A DNA stretch of 64,000 bases from Pseudomonadota bacterium. Its GTDB lineage: Bacteria; Pseudomonadota; Alphaproteobacteria; Rhizobiales; Hyphomicrobiaceae. The DNA lies in assembly GCA_018242215.1 (NCBI GenBank), contig JAFECG010000017.1, positions 1 through 64,000 of the forward strand, in the 5' to 3' direction. Below the pieces are notes generated by a model. That model saw only the letters and a list, made by a program, of their open reading frames with translations. It ran no database searches and was not told the origin of the DNA. Within the stretch, counting starts at the first letter, position 1. Each line of letters starts with the position of its first letter. The position numbers and the translations under genes were made by a program. Positions 1 through 9,657 of the stretch are shown here, in pieces.

Positions 1-37
1 CGCGAAAACGAGCTGGCATCGGCGGAGCGATCTGCCG

Positions 38-1180
38 ATGCCGTCGCAACGAAGACCAGTAGATGTAGACGGAGACAAGCGCACGATGACGCTCGTCGAA
101 CGCATTAGTCGCCAGCCGCCGGCACACACGGTCGAGCCCGACTGTGGGCCGTTGATGCCCAGATCTTTACGCGCCAATGTCGTGCCGCTTGATTTTGGCA
201 TGTCCGCCGCGCGGACTACTGGGAGCGCGCACTGCCAAACGCGCGCTCTTTCGCCGTTCTCTATTCCGAAGCCTCTGGCGCCGGATAGGTCAGCACAACG
301 AAACCTTCTTGTCGCCGCGATTGCGCTGTCTGCCGCAGTTCACGGCGGTATTCTCGCTTCCATGTTCATGAGAGACTCTGGCGAACAATTCGGCACCCTC
401 TCCGACAAGACCGACACTTTCAGCCTGTCGATGGAACAGTCGGTCGTGCTGGAATCGATCTCGACGGAGAGCGTGCAGATGGCTGCGGCGGCCGCTGCCT
501 CAGCGCAGGCAGGTAGCGTCCAATCGGCGGAATCGAAGCCGCAGGAACTCGCGGAGACCGAAAGCGATCCACTCTCCGACGAGCCGCCGCCAAAGCCCGT
601 CAAGGTCGCGGACGTGACGCCGGCAGCACTCGCGCCAACTGATGATCCTCTGCCCGTCATTCGTGGCGGCGGCGAAGCCGACGCCGTCAGCGAATTCAAG
701 GCCGACCAGATATCTGAAACGCCGGTCGAAGAAATGCCGGACGCCGTAGAGACGAAAGAAGACACGCCGGCAAAGCCAAAACGCGAGAAAGAGGTCGAAA
801 AGGAAAAAAAGACGCCGCAGAAGGAGTCGCATCAGCAGGTCGCCGGCAGCGCGACCTCGCGGTCGAATGCCGCCCAAGCCGCCGTCAATGGGCGTGTTTC
901 GGCAAGCCGCGGAAACGCCTTGAGTTACGGCGCGAAGATCCGCGCCCAGTTGGCACATAACAAGCCGACGAGCCTCGGCATGCGCGGAACCGTTCGGGTA
1001 TCCTTCGGAATTTCGGCAGACGGCAGTCTCCGATATTTGCGTCTTTCGGAATCATCGGGCAGCACGACGCTGGATGATGTCGCGCTTGCCACGGTTCGAA
1101 AATCAGCGCCTTTCGGGGATCCGCCGCCTGAGCTGACGCCCAATCAGCTGTCTTACGTCATTCCCTTCTATTTCCGTTGA
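38..1180 (+). CDS. TonB family energy transducer
   Basis: A 380-residue TonB-like protein, expected to couple inner-membrane proton motive force to outer-membrane receptors. It has a cytosolic N-terminal stretch of about 85 residues, one membrane segment near residues 90-110 (LLVAAIALSAAVHGGILASM), a long Pro/Glu/Lys-rich periplasmic linker (about 170-280) and a C-terminal TonB domain of about 85 residues with VRVSFGISADGSLRYLRL and the ending VIPFYFR. A second ATG at 86 behind GGAG is an alternative start. The N-terminal extension before the membrane segment is longer than in typical TonB. No exbB or exbD lies downstream; the neighbour is the convergent cydX, whose 3' end overlaps this gene by 13 bases. 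Confidence 0.85.
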   Translation: MPSQRRPVDVDGDKRTMTLVERISRQPPAHTVEPDCGPLMPRSLRANVVPLDFGMSAARTTGSAHCQTRALSPFSIPKPLAPDRSAQRNLLVAAIALSAAVHGGILASMFMRDSGEQFGTLSDKTDTFSLSMEQSVVLESISTESVQMAAAAAASAQAGSVQSAESKPQELAETESDPLSDEPPPKPVKVADVTPAALAPTDDPLPVIRGGGEADAVSEFKADQISETPVEEMPDAVETKEDTPAKPKREKEVEKEKKTPQKESHQQVAGSATSRSNAAQAAVNGRVSASRGNALSYGAKIRAQLAHNKPTSLGMRGTVRVSFGISADGSLRYLRLSESSGSTTLDDVALATVRKSAPFGDPPPELTPNQLSYVIPFYFR

Positions 1181-1311
1181 ACGCCGCCGCCGGTTTTCCC
1201 CGTTTGCGCGCGGGCGGCGGCGGCATCTTCCATGAGTTCATACCACATGGCGTTAAGTACAGCGAAAGCGGCGGCGAGCGGCAGGCCGAGCAGCCAAGCG
1301 AAATACCACAT
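1168..1311 (-). CDS. cydX: Cytochrome bd oxidase small subunit CydX
   Basis: A 47-residue single-span membrane protein beginning MWYFAWLLGLPLAAAF, the typical start of CydX/YbgT. CydX is the small third subunit that stabilises the haem groups of cytochrome bd. The start at 1311 is preceded by GAGAGGAGAG, a strong ribosome-binding site; longer frames upstream lack one. It follows cydB by about 25 bases as the last gene of the operon. The C-terminus contains a GC-rich inverted repeat (GCCGCCGCC around 1183 against GGCGGCGGC around 1216) that could stop transcription of both this gene and the convergent tonB-like gene. Confidence 0.88.
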   Translation of the reverse strand: MWYFAWLLGLPLAAAFAVLNAMWYELMEDAAAARAQTGKTGGGVQRK

Positions 1312-1336
1312 ATCAATCTCTCCTCTCTCGGATGCC

Positions 1337-2494
1337 TCAATACGCATGGCCGGTGTCGTCGCGGATCGCCTTCTCGTCAACCTTGCCCCACATGACGTGA
1401 TAAACCCACGTCGTGTAGGCGACGATGAGCGGGATGAAGATCACGGTCACGACGAGCATGATGAAGAGCGTGAGATGGCTCGACGAGGAATCCCAGACCG
1501 TCAGACTCGAATTCGGATCGACCGACGACGGTAGAATGAATGGGAATATCGCAAAGCCTACCGTCACGATGATGCCGGCAATCGAGAGCGATGTCGCCAG
1601 GAGCGTCGCGATCTCGCGGCGTGCGCCCATGAACACATATGCCAATCCGGCACCGGTCAGTCCGAGCAGCGGAGCAAGCATGGTCAGCGGATGGGATCCG
1701 TAGTTGTCGAACCACGCGCCCGATGCCCTGACGACAGTCTTCGAAAGTGGATTTGACGGTCCCGCCGGATTCACCGTGCTAGTGATATGGTAGCCGTCGA
1801 CGCCGATCCAGAGCGCGATGCCGCCGATAATGAACAGCGCTATGGTAGCAAGAGCCGCAAGGCTTCCATAAGCCCGCGCACGATCGGCGACGGGACCTTC
1901 GGTCTTCAGCACGATCCACGCGGCGCCATGCATGACAAGCATCGCGACCGATACCAATCCGCAGAGCAACGCGAAGGGATTGAGCAGCTCGAACAATGTC
2001 GTGCCGTCGTAGAAGATCCGGAGGTCGCCGTTGAAGTGGAAAGGAACGCCGCGCAGGACGTTGCCGACCGCCACGCCGAAAATCAGTGCCGGCACCGCGC
2101 CGCCGACGAAGAGCGCCCAATCCCACGCATTGCGCCACGTCGAGTCTTCTCTCTTCGAACGATACTTGAAGCCGACCGGCCGCAAGATCAACGCGAATAG
2201 GATGGTGAACATTGCTAGATAGAAGCCGGAAAACGACACGGCATAAAGGGGCGGCCACGCAGCAAAAATGGCGCCGCCGCCGAGGATCAACCACACCTGA
2301 TTGCCTTCCCACGTCGGTCCGATGCTGTTGATCACCACACGCCGCTCAAGATCCGTCTTCGCAACGAACGGCAGCAATGTCGCTGCTCCGAGATCGAAGC
2401 CGTCGGTGACGGCAAACCCGATCAGAAGCACCCCGAGCAGCAGCCACCAGATGATGCGGAGCGTTTCATAGTCGATGAATTGATGAAGGATCAT
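1337..2494 (-). CDS. cydB: Cytochrome bd ubiquinol oxidase subunit II
   Basis: CydB, 385 residues, close to the usual length. It is an integral membrane subunit of the quinol:O2 oxidoreductase that serves as a high-affinity oxidase under low oxygen. Family features include the N-terminal LLGVLLIGFAVTDGFDLGA segment and GPTWEGNQVWLILGGGAIF shortly after. Several hydrophobic spans follow. It starts six bases after the stop of cydA and is followed by cydX. Confidence 0.95.
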   Translation of the reverse strand: MILHQFIDYETLRIIWWLLLGVLLIGFAVTDGFDLGAATLLPFVAKTDLERRVVINSIGPTWEGNQVWLILGGGAIFAAWPPLYAVSFSGFYLAMFTILFALILRPVGFKYRSKREDSTWRNAWDWALFVGGAVPALIFGVAVGNVLRGVPFHFNGDLRIFYDGTTLFELLNPFALLCGLVSVAMLVMHGAAWIVLKTEGPVADRARAYGSLAALATIALFIIGGIALWIGVDGYHITSTVNPAGPSNPLSKTVVRASGAWFDNYGSHPLTMLAPLLGLTGAGLAYVFMGARREIATLLATSLSIAGIIVTVGFAIFPFILPSSVDPNSSLTVWDSSSSHLTLFIMLVVTVIFIPLIVAYTTWVYHVMWGKVDEKAIRDDTGHAY

Positions 2495-2500
2495 GTGTGC

Positions 2501-4078
2501 TTACTCCGCAGGAGCGAGTGATGGAGAAACAAGAATGGCTTCCGGTTCATCGTCGGGCTGAGGTCCCGCGCGAACGCTCCGGACCATCAGGCCCATCTCA
2601 ATGATGAAGAGAATGGTGTAGAGCGCAATGAAGCCGAGGAGCGTGAGTAGAACAGTCGTCGCGCCGAGGCTTGAGACAGCCGCCGCCGTCGGCAGAATGC
2701 CTTCGATGATCCAAGGCTGCCGGCCGAATTCCGCGACCACCCATCCGAATTCGGCGGCGATCCAGGGTAGCGGAATGGCAAAGACCGCAAGGCGAAGGAG
2801 CCAAGGATAATGATCAAGCTTCCGTCTGGCGGACAGATAGAAGAATGTCGCCATCAGCGCGATGAAGAAGAAGCCGAGGCCGACCATGATGCGGAACGAC
2901 CAGAATAGGGGCAGGACGCCCGGTACCGTGTCCCACGCCGCCTGTTCGATCTGCGCATCGGTCGCCTTGCGAGGGTCATCGACATATCGCTTCAACAGCA
3001 GAGCGTAGCCCAGATCGTTGCCATTCTTTTCGAGCGCGTCGCGCGCTGCTTGCGGAACAGCGGCGGGATCGCTTGCTGCACGGATCTGTTGGACGGCGTC
3101 GTAGGCGGATATACCCTGCCGGATGCGGTCCTTCGCTCGGTTGACCAGATCCTCGATGCCGGGAATCTCGGTGGTCAGCGAGCGCGTGCCGATAAGGCCC
3201 ATGACCCAGGGAACCTTCACCGCGAAATGCGTCTCTCGCGTCTTCTGATCCGGGAAACCGAACAGAGTGAACGCAGCCGGTGCCGGCTCCGTCTTCCACA
3301 TGGCTTCGATCGCCGCGAGCTTCATCTTCTGGTGCTCAGTCGACAGGTAGCCGCTCTCATCTCCGAGAACCACCACCGACAGAGCAGAAGCAAGTCCGAA
3401 GGAGGCGGCAACCGTCATCGATCTTTTGGCAAGCGCCACATTGCGATGATTGTAGAGGTACCAAGCCGAGACGCCGAGCACGAACACGGATGCCGTAACA
3501 TATCCCGCCGAGACGGTATGGACGAATTTGGCTTGCGCAACGGGATTGAAGAGAACTTCGAAGAAGTCGGTGACCTCCATGCGCATCGTCTGCGGATTGA
3601 AGGCGGAGCCGACAGGGTTCTGCATCCACCCGTTAGCGATCAGAATCCAGAGCGCCGAAAGGTTTGATCCGGCGGCGACGCACCACGTCGCGATGAGATG
3701 CCCGACTTTCGACATGCGATCCCAGCCGAAGAAGAAGAGCCCGACGAAGGTTGCTTCCAGGAAGAAAGCCATCAAACCTTCGATCGCGAGTGGCGCGCCG
3801 AAGATGTCCCCGACGTAATGGCTGTAGTAACTCCAGTTCATGCCGAACTGGAATTCCATGACCAGTCCAGTGGCGACGCCGATCACGAAGTTGATGCCGA
3901 ACAGCGTACCCCAGAACTTGGTCATCTGCCGCCAGATATGCCGTCCGGTCATGACGTAGACCGTTTCCATGATCGCGATGAGGACCGAAAGACCAAGCGT
4001 CAACGGCACGAATAAGAAATGATAAAGCGCAGTCACCGCGAATTGCAGGCGCGATAGCGCTACGATGTCGAGTTCCAT
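2501..4078 (-). CDS. cydA: Cytochrome bd ubiquinol oxidase subunit I
   Basis: CydA, 525 residues, binds haems b558, b595 and d and oxidises quinol. Visible family markers are the N-terminal RLQFAVTALYHFLFVPLTLG with the haem-ligand His near residue 20, FVHTVSAGYV with a second conserved His near residue 186, and the conserved GRQPW motif near residue 450. The hydrophilic Q-loop lies between roughly residues 240 and 390. The gene is preceded by a purine-rich ribosome-binding site (GGAGGAAGGC) and follows cydC after a short gap. Confidence 0.96.
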   Translation of the reverse strand: MELDIVALSRLQFAVTALYHFLFVPLTLGLSVLIAIMETVYVMTGRHIWRQMTKFWGTLFGINFVIGVATGLVMEFQFGMNWSYYSHYVGDIFGAPLAIEGLMAFFLEATFVGLFFFGWDRMSKVGHLIATWCVAAGSNLSALWILIANGWMQNPVGSAFNPQTMRMEVTDFFEVLFNPVAQAKFVHTVSAGYVTASVFVLGVSAWYLYNHRNVALAKRSMTVAASFGLASALSVVVLGDESGYLSTEHQKMKLAAIEAMWKTEPAPAAFTLFGFPDQKTRETHFAVKVPWVMGLIGTRSLTTEIPGIEDLVNRAKDRIRQGISAYDAVQQIRAASDPAAVPQAARDALEKNGNDLGYALLLKRYVDDPRKATDAQIEQAAWDTVPGVLPLFWSFRIMVGLGFFFIALMATFFYLSARRKLDHYPWLLRLAVFAIPLPWIAAEFGWVVAEFGRQPWIIEGILPTAAAVSSLGATTVLLTLLGFIALYTILFIIEMGLMVRSVRAGPQPDDEPEAILVSPSLAPAE

Positions 4079-4141
4079 TTTGCCTTCCTCCGACTTTCCG
4101 TCGGGCTCCTTTCAAAGGCAACGTTGTGATTACGCTGCCGC

Positions 4142-5830
4142 TTAGTCTTGCCTTAGGCTTGCAAGCATTACATCGAACTCCGAGCCTCCACGCGAAGCGC
4201 TCGCGACGATCCTCCCTCGCTCCATCGAAATCACGCGGTCGGCAATTTCTGCCTCGCGCCGGAAATGCGTTGCGATGATGAGCGTGCGCTCGCCGAGATT
4301 TGCCATCAGAAGATCGATGACATCCCGAGCCGTCGCGTCGTCGAGACCCTCGGTCGGCTCGTCGAGCAGCCAGAGCGGCGTTTCGCGCAGGAACAACCGT
4401 GCCAGCGCGAGACGGCGCGCTTCTCCGCCGGAAAGCCCCAGGCCGCCTTCACCGAGTCGCGTGTCGAGCCCCTTCGGCAGAGCATGTACGCAGGCGCTCA
4501 ATCCAGCGGATGCGATCGCTTGCAGCAGCCTGTCGTCGTCCGAACGAGAATCCGCGAGCCGAAGATTGTCGCGCAGCGTGTCGGCAAAAAGCTCAGTACA
4601 CTGTGTCAGAAGCGTTCCGGTGATGGCCTCAAGCCTTCCACCTTGCGGTGATATTTCGCCCGCGATCACAGACATCAGCGTGGATTTTCCCGCTCCGCTC
4701 GCACCGATCAGGGCGACGCGTTCGCCCCGCCGAAGGGATAGCGAAAGACTTTTAATTACTGGCCGCGGCGCCGTCTCGCGTCGAACAGTTATGTCGTCGA
4801 GACAAACGGCAATATTATCGTGCGGAGGAATGACATGCCGCTCATGCGCGGGCGATAGGCGGGGTCCAACGCGTCGCGCCGCGATGCATGTACGTCCAAG
4901 CTCGACGGCGCCACGGCGGAGGGCAGCAAAGGGCTCGAGAGCTGCAACCGCGATCAAGACAGCAAGTGTCGCAACTGGCGCGCCGATCTCACCGTTGCGT
5001 GCAAGAACGGTCGCCACGAGCAGCGTTGACGAGATCAGGATGGCGCTCGCAATTCCGAACGCAACGTTCGCTCTCGTTTCGACGAGGTTTAATTGACTGT
5101 CGCCGTCGGAGAGCATCCGGTCGGCCTTCGCGATTGCACGCTGTTGCGCGCCGAGCTGGCCCGCGACGGCAAGCTCGGTCTGACCGGATACGAGATCGAT
5201 GACGCGGGACCTTAGGATTTCGAGGGTATGCGCGCGCCGCACCGCGGGACGCAAGGCGATACGGGCTGTAACAAGTGGAATGCCGAGTCCGATGAGGACG
5301 AGAAAAAGGCCGAGGACGAGTCCTGTCATGGGCTGAATGAGCGCAAAGGTGACGCCCATCCCCAATGCCGCAGCGAAGGCAGCGCCAATGGGCACCAGCA
5401 CGCGGAGATAAAGAGAGTCGAGCGCGTCGATGTCCTGCGTAAGCCGGAATAAGAGAGTCGCCGGACGCATGCGCAACTTTTCAGCCTCGCGCATGGCTGC
5501 CGAGCCACGAAACAGGCGCTCTCGGAGTTCCGAAAGGATCCGCAGCGTCGCGTCGTGCGTAACCAGGCGCTCGCCATAACGGCCTGCCGTGCGAGCGAGC
5601 GCAAAGAAACGAATGCCTGCGGATGGCGAAAACACATCGAACGCGAGAGCCGTAGCAGAACTCAATCCTGCGATCGCGGTTGCGGTAATGAACCATCCTG
5701 AGAGGCCAAGCAAAGCCAGCCCGCTGAGCACAGTCGCGGCGCTAAGCGTCATGCCCAACATGAGTTTTCGGCGCGTCCCGTGCCAGAAGAGATAGAGGAT
5801 CGGCCTTAAATCTTTGAGGATGCGTATCAT
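4142..5830 (-). CDS. cydC: ABC transporter CydC, cytochrome bd assembly
   Basis: CydC is one half of the heterodimeric CydDC ABC exporter needed to assemble cytochrome bd, probably by moving reductant (cysteine/glutathione) or haem. It has an N-terminal six-span membrane domain and a C-terminal ATPase with Walker A GASGAGKST, signature LSGGEARRLALAR and Walker B LWLLDEPTEG. The start at 5830 is chosen because its ATG overlaps the cydD stop (ATGA, 5827-5830), a sign of translational coupling; an upstream ATG at 5851 would lie inside cydD. This gives 562 residues. Confidence 0.93.
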   Translation of the reverse strand: MIRILKDLRPILYLFWHGTRRKLMLGMTLSAATVLSGLALLGLSGWFITATAIAGLSSATALAFDVFSPSAGIRFFALARTAGRYGERLVTHDATLRILSELRERLFRGSAAMREAEKLRMRPATLLFRLTQDIDALDSLYLRVLVPIGAAFAAALGMGVTFALIQPMTGLVLGLFLVLIGLGIPLVTARIALRPAVRRAHTLEILRSRVIDLVSGQTELAVAGQLGAQQRAIAKADRMLSDGDSQLNLVETRANVAFGIASAILISSTLLVATVLARNGEIGAPVATLAVLIAVAALEPFAALRRGAVELGRTCIAARRVGPRLSPAHERHVIPPHDNIAVCLDDITVRRETAPRPVIKSLSLSLRRGERVALIGASGAGKSTLMSVIAGEISPQGGRLEAITGTLLTQCTELFADTLRDNLRLADSRSDDDRLLQAIASAGLSACVHALPKGLDTRLGEGGLGLSGGEARRLALARLFLRETPLWLLDEPTEGLDDATARDVIDLLMANLGERTLIIATHFRREAEIADRVISMERGRIVASASRGGSEFDVMLASLRQD

Positions 5831-7533
5831 GCCGCCTTCTCCAGGCGCCAATCTTCCAATTGGACGATGCGGTCCATGCGCCGCGCGAGCGTCAGGTCAT
5901 GCGTCGCGACGATAAGGGTTTTGTCGCGTGCGAGAGTGAGCAGATTGTCGACGATGCCGCCCGCGGTTTCAGCGTCGAGATGAGCAGTGGGTTCGTCAGC
6001 AAGAATCAGGCGAGCATTCGGCTTCGCGGCGACACGCGCGATAGCGAGGCGCAGAATCTCGCCTCCGGAAAGACCTATGCCGTTTTCGCCGATGGCATCG
6101 GGACCTCGTGTTCGCGCGATCTCGTCGAGCTTCGCAAATCGCAACGCCTGTGCGATGTCACCGCGACCGATGTTCCGCCCGAGCGCCACATTGCTCGCGA
6201 GCGTTCCAGCAAAAATGTGTGGACGCTGGCCGATCCAGGCTATGCTGTTTCGAAGATCGTCGGCGGTTTCGGCCGAAACACTGTGTCCCCCGATCGATAT
6301 CGAACCCGAAATCGGGGCACCAAGGCCGATCAGGAGCGAGAGAAGCGTCGACTTTCCCGAACCGCTTGGCCCGAGCAGCGCGATATGTTCCCCAGGTGAG
6401 ATCGCAAGATCGAACCGGTCGAGAATAAGCGACTCGCTCTCCGCATAGCGAAAGCAGAGTTTTTCGACGACGACTGCCGGCGCCCGAGAGAAACAAGTTG
6501 AAACGTTTGAATTTTCGGCTCCCCCGAGCAGATGACGCCCTGTAGTCGCCAGAGTACTGAGTTCCTCGATCGCTGCCTGCCCGGCGGCGCGGTCATGCCA
6601 GACAGCGGAAAGTTCGCGCAGCGGCTCGAAAAAAGCCGGCGAGAGTAGTAGAATGAAAAGACCTTCGCTCAAACTGAGCGACCCATTCCAGGCGCCAAAG
6701 TTGAGCTGCCCGAGCAGATGGAATCCAACGTAAACCGCAACCATCGCAACCCCGAGCGCGGAAAAGAGCTCAAGGACCGCCGACGATAGGAACGCGATTC
6801 TGAGAACGGCCATTGTCCGCATGCGTAGGCTTTCCGCATTTGCACGGAGCTGGCGCGCTGTTTCATCGACGGCATCGAGCGCCCGGATCGTTGCAATGCC
6901 CCGCAGCCTGTCGAGAAGAAAGGCATTCATGCTGCCGGTCTCAGCAAGTTGAGCTTCGCTGGCCGCCTTCGCCCGCCAGCCGATCAGCGCCATGAAGATC
7001 GGAATGAGCGGCGCCGCGATGAAAAGAACGAGTGCCGCTGCCCACGAAAGCCAAGAGACAGCGAGCAGGATCGCCAGGGGAACAATGACGGCGCGCAATT
7101 TCGCGATCTGGAAACGCGCGACGTACGGAACGACCATCTCAGCTTGTTCGCCAATTACGCTGGCGGCCTGCCCGGATTGGGTTCGGTTGGCGTCGAGTGG
7201 AGAGCGGGCCGCAAGCGCGGCGACTGCGTGCGCTCTTAGCTCGGTGACGGCTTGACGTGCCGTGCGAAAGGCCAATCGGAAGCCGATGCTGTCGAGGATC
7301 GCTTTTAGGACGCCGATTGCAAGTACGCCAAATGCAGGCCATACAATCGAAAACGACGCGGAACCATCCGCGACGTTTCCGATGGCGTAAGCGATGAGTG
7401 CTGCCTGCGGCAGCCATAAGAGTGGTGCAGCAATTTGCAGAGCCGCGCTGATACCATTGGCTGCAGAATTCACACGTGCACGCGCCCCCGCTGAGCGCGG
7501 TGTTTCGACAGCCGCTATGGCAAGCGACTCCAT
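5827..7533 (-). CDS. cydD: ABC transporter CydD, cytochrome bd assembly
   Basis: CydD, the partner of CydC and first gene of the operon. It has an N-terminal transmembrane domain and a C-terminal ATPase with Walker A GPSGSGKST, the LSGGEILRLAIAR signature and ILADEPTAHLD. The start MESLAIAAVE at 7533 is preceded by GGGAGAGG at good spacing; an ATG at 7569 in the same frame has no clear ribosome-binding site. The length is then 568 residues. A near-perfect FNR/FixK box lies 60 bases upstream, so the operon is probably induced by low oxygen. Confidence 0.93.
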   Translation of the reverse strand: MESLAIAAVETPRSAGARARVNSAANGISAALQIAAPLLWLPQAALIAYAIGNVADGSASFSIVWPAFGVLAIGVLKAILDSIGFRLAFRTARQAVTELRAHAVAALAARSPLDANRTQSGQAASVIGEQAEMVVPYVARFQIAKLRAVIVPLAILLAVSWLSWAAALVLFIAAPLIPIFMALIGWRAKAASEAQLAETGSMNAFLLDRLRGIATIRALDAVDETARQLRANAESLRMRTMAVLRIAFLSSAVLELFSALGVAMVAVYVGFHLLGQLNFGAWNGSLSLSEGLFILLLSPAFFEPLRELSAVWHDRAAGQAAIEELSTLATTGRHLLGGAENSNVSTCFSRAPAVVVEKLCFRYAESESLILDRFDLAISPGEHIALLGPSGSGKSTLLSLLIGLGAPISGSISIGGHSVSAETADDLRNSIAWIGQRPHIFAGTLASNVALGRNIGRGDIAQALRFAKLDEIARTRGPDAIGENGIGLSGGEILRLAIARVAAKPNARLILADEPTAHLDAETAGGIVDNLLTLARDKTLIVATHDLTLARRMDRIVQLEDWRLEKAA

Positions 7534-7592
7534 CCCTTTGGCCTCTCCCGGTAAAACCCACCGGATCATTGATGCCCGTCACGGCACGAACA

Positions 7593-7606
7593 TTGACCGA
7601 TATCAA
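7593..7606 (-). promoter_or_regulatory. FNR/FixK-type box upstream of cydD
   Basis: The 14-mer TTGACCGATATCAA matches the FNR/Anr/FixK consensus TTGAT-N4-ATCAA at nine of ten specified bases and is a perfect TTGA-N6-TCAA palindrome. It lies 60 bases upstream of the chosen cydD start. Known biology of cyd operons makes activation by an FNR/FixK regulator under low oxygen the natural reading; the regulator itself is not in this window. Confidence 0.75.
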
Positions 7607-7770
7607 CGTGCTACCGCTCGCCACATCAACGCACGCTTAGGCAATCCCCTGCGGCATTCTGCACTGATTCGCTACGGGACTTCGCGTCGTCCAATAGATG
7701 AAGCGACCACGCCAATGCCAGATCGCGGAGCGATCGAATGCGATTATTTCACAACGTCGAATACGCCGAG

Positions 7771-8661
7771 TCACGGCAACACTGACCAGCGATGGAACCA
7801 GGCTTTCATTTGCTCCCAGGCGTCTTTGGCAGCATCTGCATGGTAGCTCGGCCGATAGTCCGCGTGAAATCCGTGCGGGGCTCCAGGATAGACCTTGAAC
7901 TCCGCTGTCTTTCCGGCAGCGGAGAGGGCGGCTTTCATTTTATCGACCTGCGACACCGGTATGCCCTGATCCGCACTGCCATAGAGGCCGAGCACCGGCG
8001 CCTTCATCTCAGGTGCGAGTTCAATCGGACTTTTCGGCCAAAGATTTTTCTGCGAGGCAGGATCGACGAGGGAGCCATAGAAGGCGACGCCCGCCTTCAC
8101 GTTTGGATTGGTGGCACAATACACCCACACCGTGCGGCCACCCCGACAGAAGCCGATAATGCCGAGGCGCGATATGTCTCCACCTTGATCTTTCGCCCAC
8201 ACAACCGCCGCATCGAGATCGGCAATGAGTTGAGCGTCGGGCTTCGAGTTGACAAGCGGCATCAGCTTTTGGATATCGCTGATCTTCGTGAGGTCCCCGA
8301 GACGAAAATAATAATCGGGAGCGATGGCAAGAGCGCCGAGCTTGGCGAGCCGCCGCGTGACATCCTTGATGTACGCATGAAGCCCGAAGACTTCCATCGC
8401 GACGAGAATGACAGGCGGATGCGATACACCGGATGGTTTGGCGAAGTAGACCAGCATAGCACCATCAGCCGTCTCGATCTTGGCCGTCCCCGTATCGAGG
8501 CCCTCGCTATCGGTATGGATCGGAGCGGCGTTAACGGGTCCCGCCGCAAGCGTATATCCGGCCGCCGCGGCAGCCGAGGTGCTCATGAAGCGACGTCGTG
8601 AAAGGAAAGCACGTCGAACGAGACCGACAAAATCGGATGCCAATTGATCATAAGCGCTCAT
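7771..8661 (-). CDS. Tat-exported dienelactone hydrolase family protein
   Basis: An alpha/beta hydrolase of the dienelactone hydrolase family, about 296 residues. The start at 8661 is preceded by GGGAGGTGG. The N-terminus carries SRRRFM followed by an Ala-rich hydrophobic stretch ending near VNA, a twin-arginine signal peptide, so the enzyme probably acts in the periplasm. The family triad is visible: nucleophile Cys in GFCRGG, Asp in YGSADQG, His in GAPHGF. The substrate cannot be told. The gene stands alone between the cyd operon and the efflux operon. Confidence 0.85.
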   Translation of the reverse strand: MSAYDQLASDFVGLVRRAFLSRRRFMSTSAAAAAGYTLAAGPVNAAPIHTDSEGLDTGTAKIETADGAMLVYFAKPSGVSHPPVILVAMEVFGLHAYIKDVTRRLAKLGALAIAPDYYFRLGDLTKISDIQKLMPLVNSKPDAQLIADLDAAVVWAKDQGGDISRLGIIGFCRGGRTVWVYCATNPNVKAGVAFYGSLVDPASQKNLWPKSPIELAPEMKAPVLGLYGSADQGIPVSQVDKMKAALSAAGKTAEFKVYPGAPHGFHADYRPSYHADAAKDAWEQMKAWFHRWSVLP

Positions 8662-8778
8662 CGCCACCTCCCTTATAAATCCGATCTGGTCCTGGATGGT
8701 TTTAATCCAGAATACATCCATCTTCGCGGAAGCAGAATGACGGCCAGCAATGAATTTCGTCGTGCGGGCTACGCTCGT

Positions 8779-9657
8779 CTATTTTGTGCTTGAGGGATCG
8801 ATGACCACGGTTGATGTGCGTCCGGCGACGAGACGGACGCCATCGGGGACATGATCGAGCGCGATGCGCACCGGAATTCTCTGGGCGAGGCGAACCCAGC
8901 TGAACGTCGGATTGACATCGGCAAGCAGGTTTGCCCCTGCGCTGCGATCCCGATCCTCGATGCCGCCAGCAATGCTTTCGACGTGGCCGAGAAGCGGCTT
9001 GTTCTCGCCCATCATGCTGGCGATCGCCTTATCGCCGACGTGAATGAGCGGCAGCTTGGTTTCCTCGAAATACCCCTCGACGCGCAATGAATCCTGGTCG
9101 ATGAGCGCAGCGACGCCCTTGCCGGCGGTCACGTAATTACCCGGCTGCAAATCGAAATTTGTGATCGGCCCGTTGACCGAAGCACGAACGTCCGAGCGTT
9201 CGAGATTAAGCTTTGCCAGATCTCGGTCGGCTTCCGCGTGATGCAAATCGGCTTCCGCTTGGGCGGCCGTGGCAGTGACCTGCTCTATCTTCTGTTGGCT
9301 CACTGCAATCTCGGTCATGTTTTTATAGCGCACGAGGTCTTTCCGAGCCGCATCGAGCACTGCTTGGCGGCCTTCGAGATTTGCCTCTGCCTGCCTGAGA
9401 GCAAGCACGAAACGGTCGCGATCGATCCGGAAGAGGATGTCCCTCTTGTGGACGACCTGGTTATCGTGAACGAGGACATCAGTAACGAGGCCGGAAACGT
9501 CTGGCGCGATTTCAACGATATCGGCGCGCACGCGCCCGTCGCGGGTCCACGGCTCCAGCTCATAATGGACCCAAAGACGCCACCCTGCGTAAATCGCGAC
9601 GCAGACGAGGGCGAGCGTCGCGGCGTACCGAACGCCGATTTTAATCGCGGGATTCAC
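8779..9657 (-). CDS. HlyD/EmrA-type membrane fusion protein
   Basis: Periplasmic adaptor of an AaeAB-like efflux pump, about 292 residues. One N-terminal membrane span (YAATLALVCVAIYAGWRLWV) is followed by a lipoyl-like half (VEIAPDVSGLVTDVLVHDNQ), a coiled-coil hairpin of about 90 residues and a beta-barrel half. The GTG start at 9657 overlaps the stop of the DUF1656 gene (GTGA). A longer frame reaching 9813 would overlap that gene almost entirely and its N-terminus is unlike the family. Confidence 0.88.
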   Translation of the reverse strand: MNPAIKIGVRYAATLALVCVAIYAGWRLWVHYELEPWTRDGRVRADIVEIAPDVSGLVTDVLVHDNQVVHKRDILFRIDRDRFVLALRQAEANLEGRQAVLDAARKDLVRYKNMTEIAVSQQKIEQVTATAAQAEADLHHAEADRDLAKLNLERSDVRASVNGPITNFDLQPGNYVTAGKGVAALIDQDSLRVEGYFEETKLPLIHVGDKAIASMMGENKPLLGHVESIAGGIEDRDRSAGANLLADVNPTFSWVRLAQRIPVRIALDHVPDGVRLVAGRTSTVVIDPSSTK

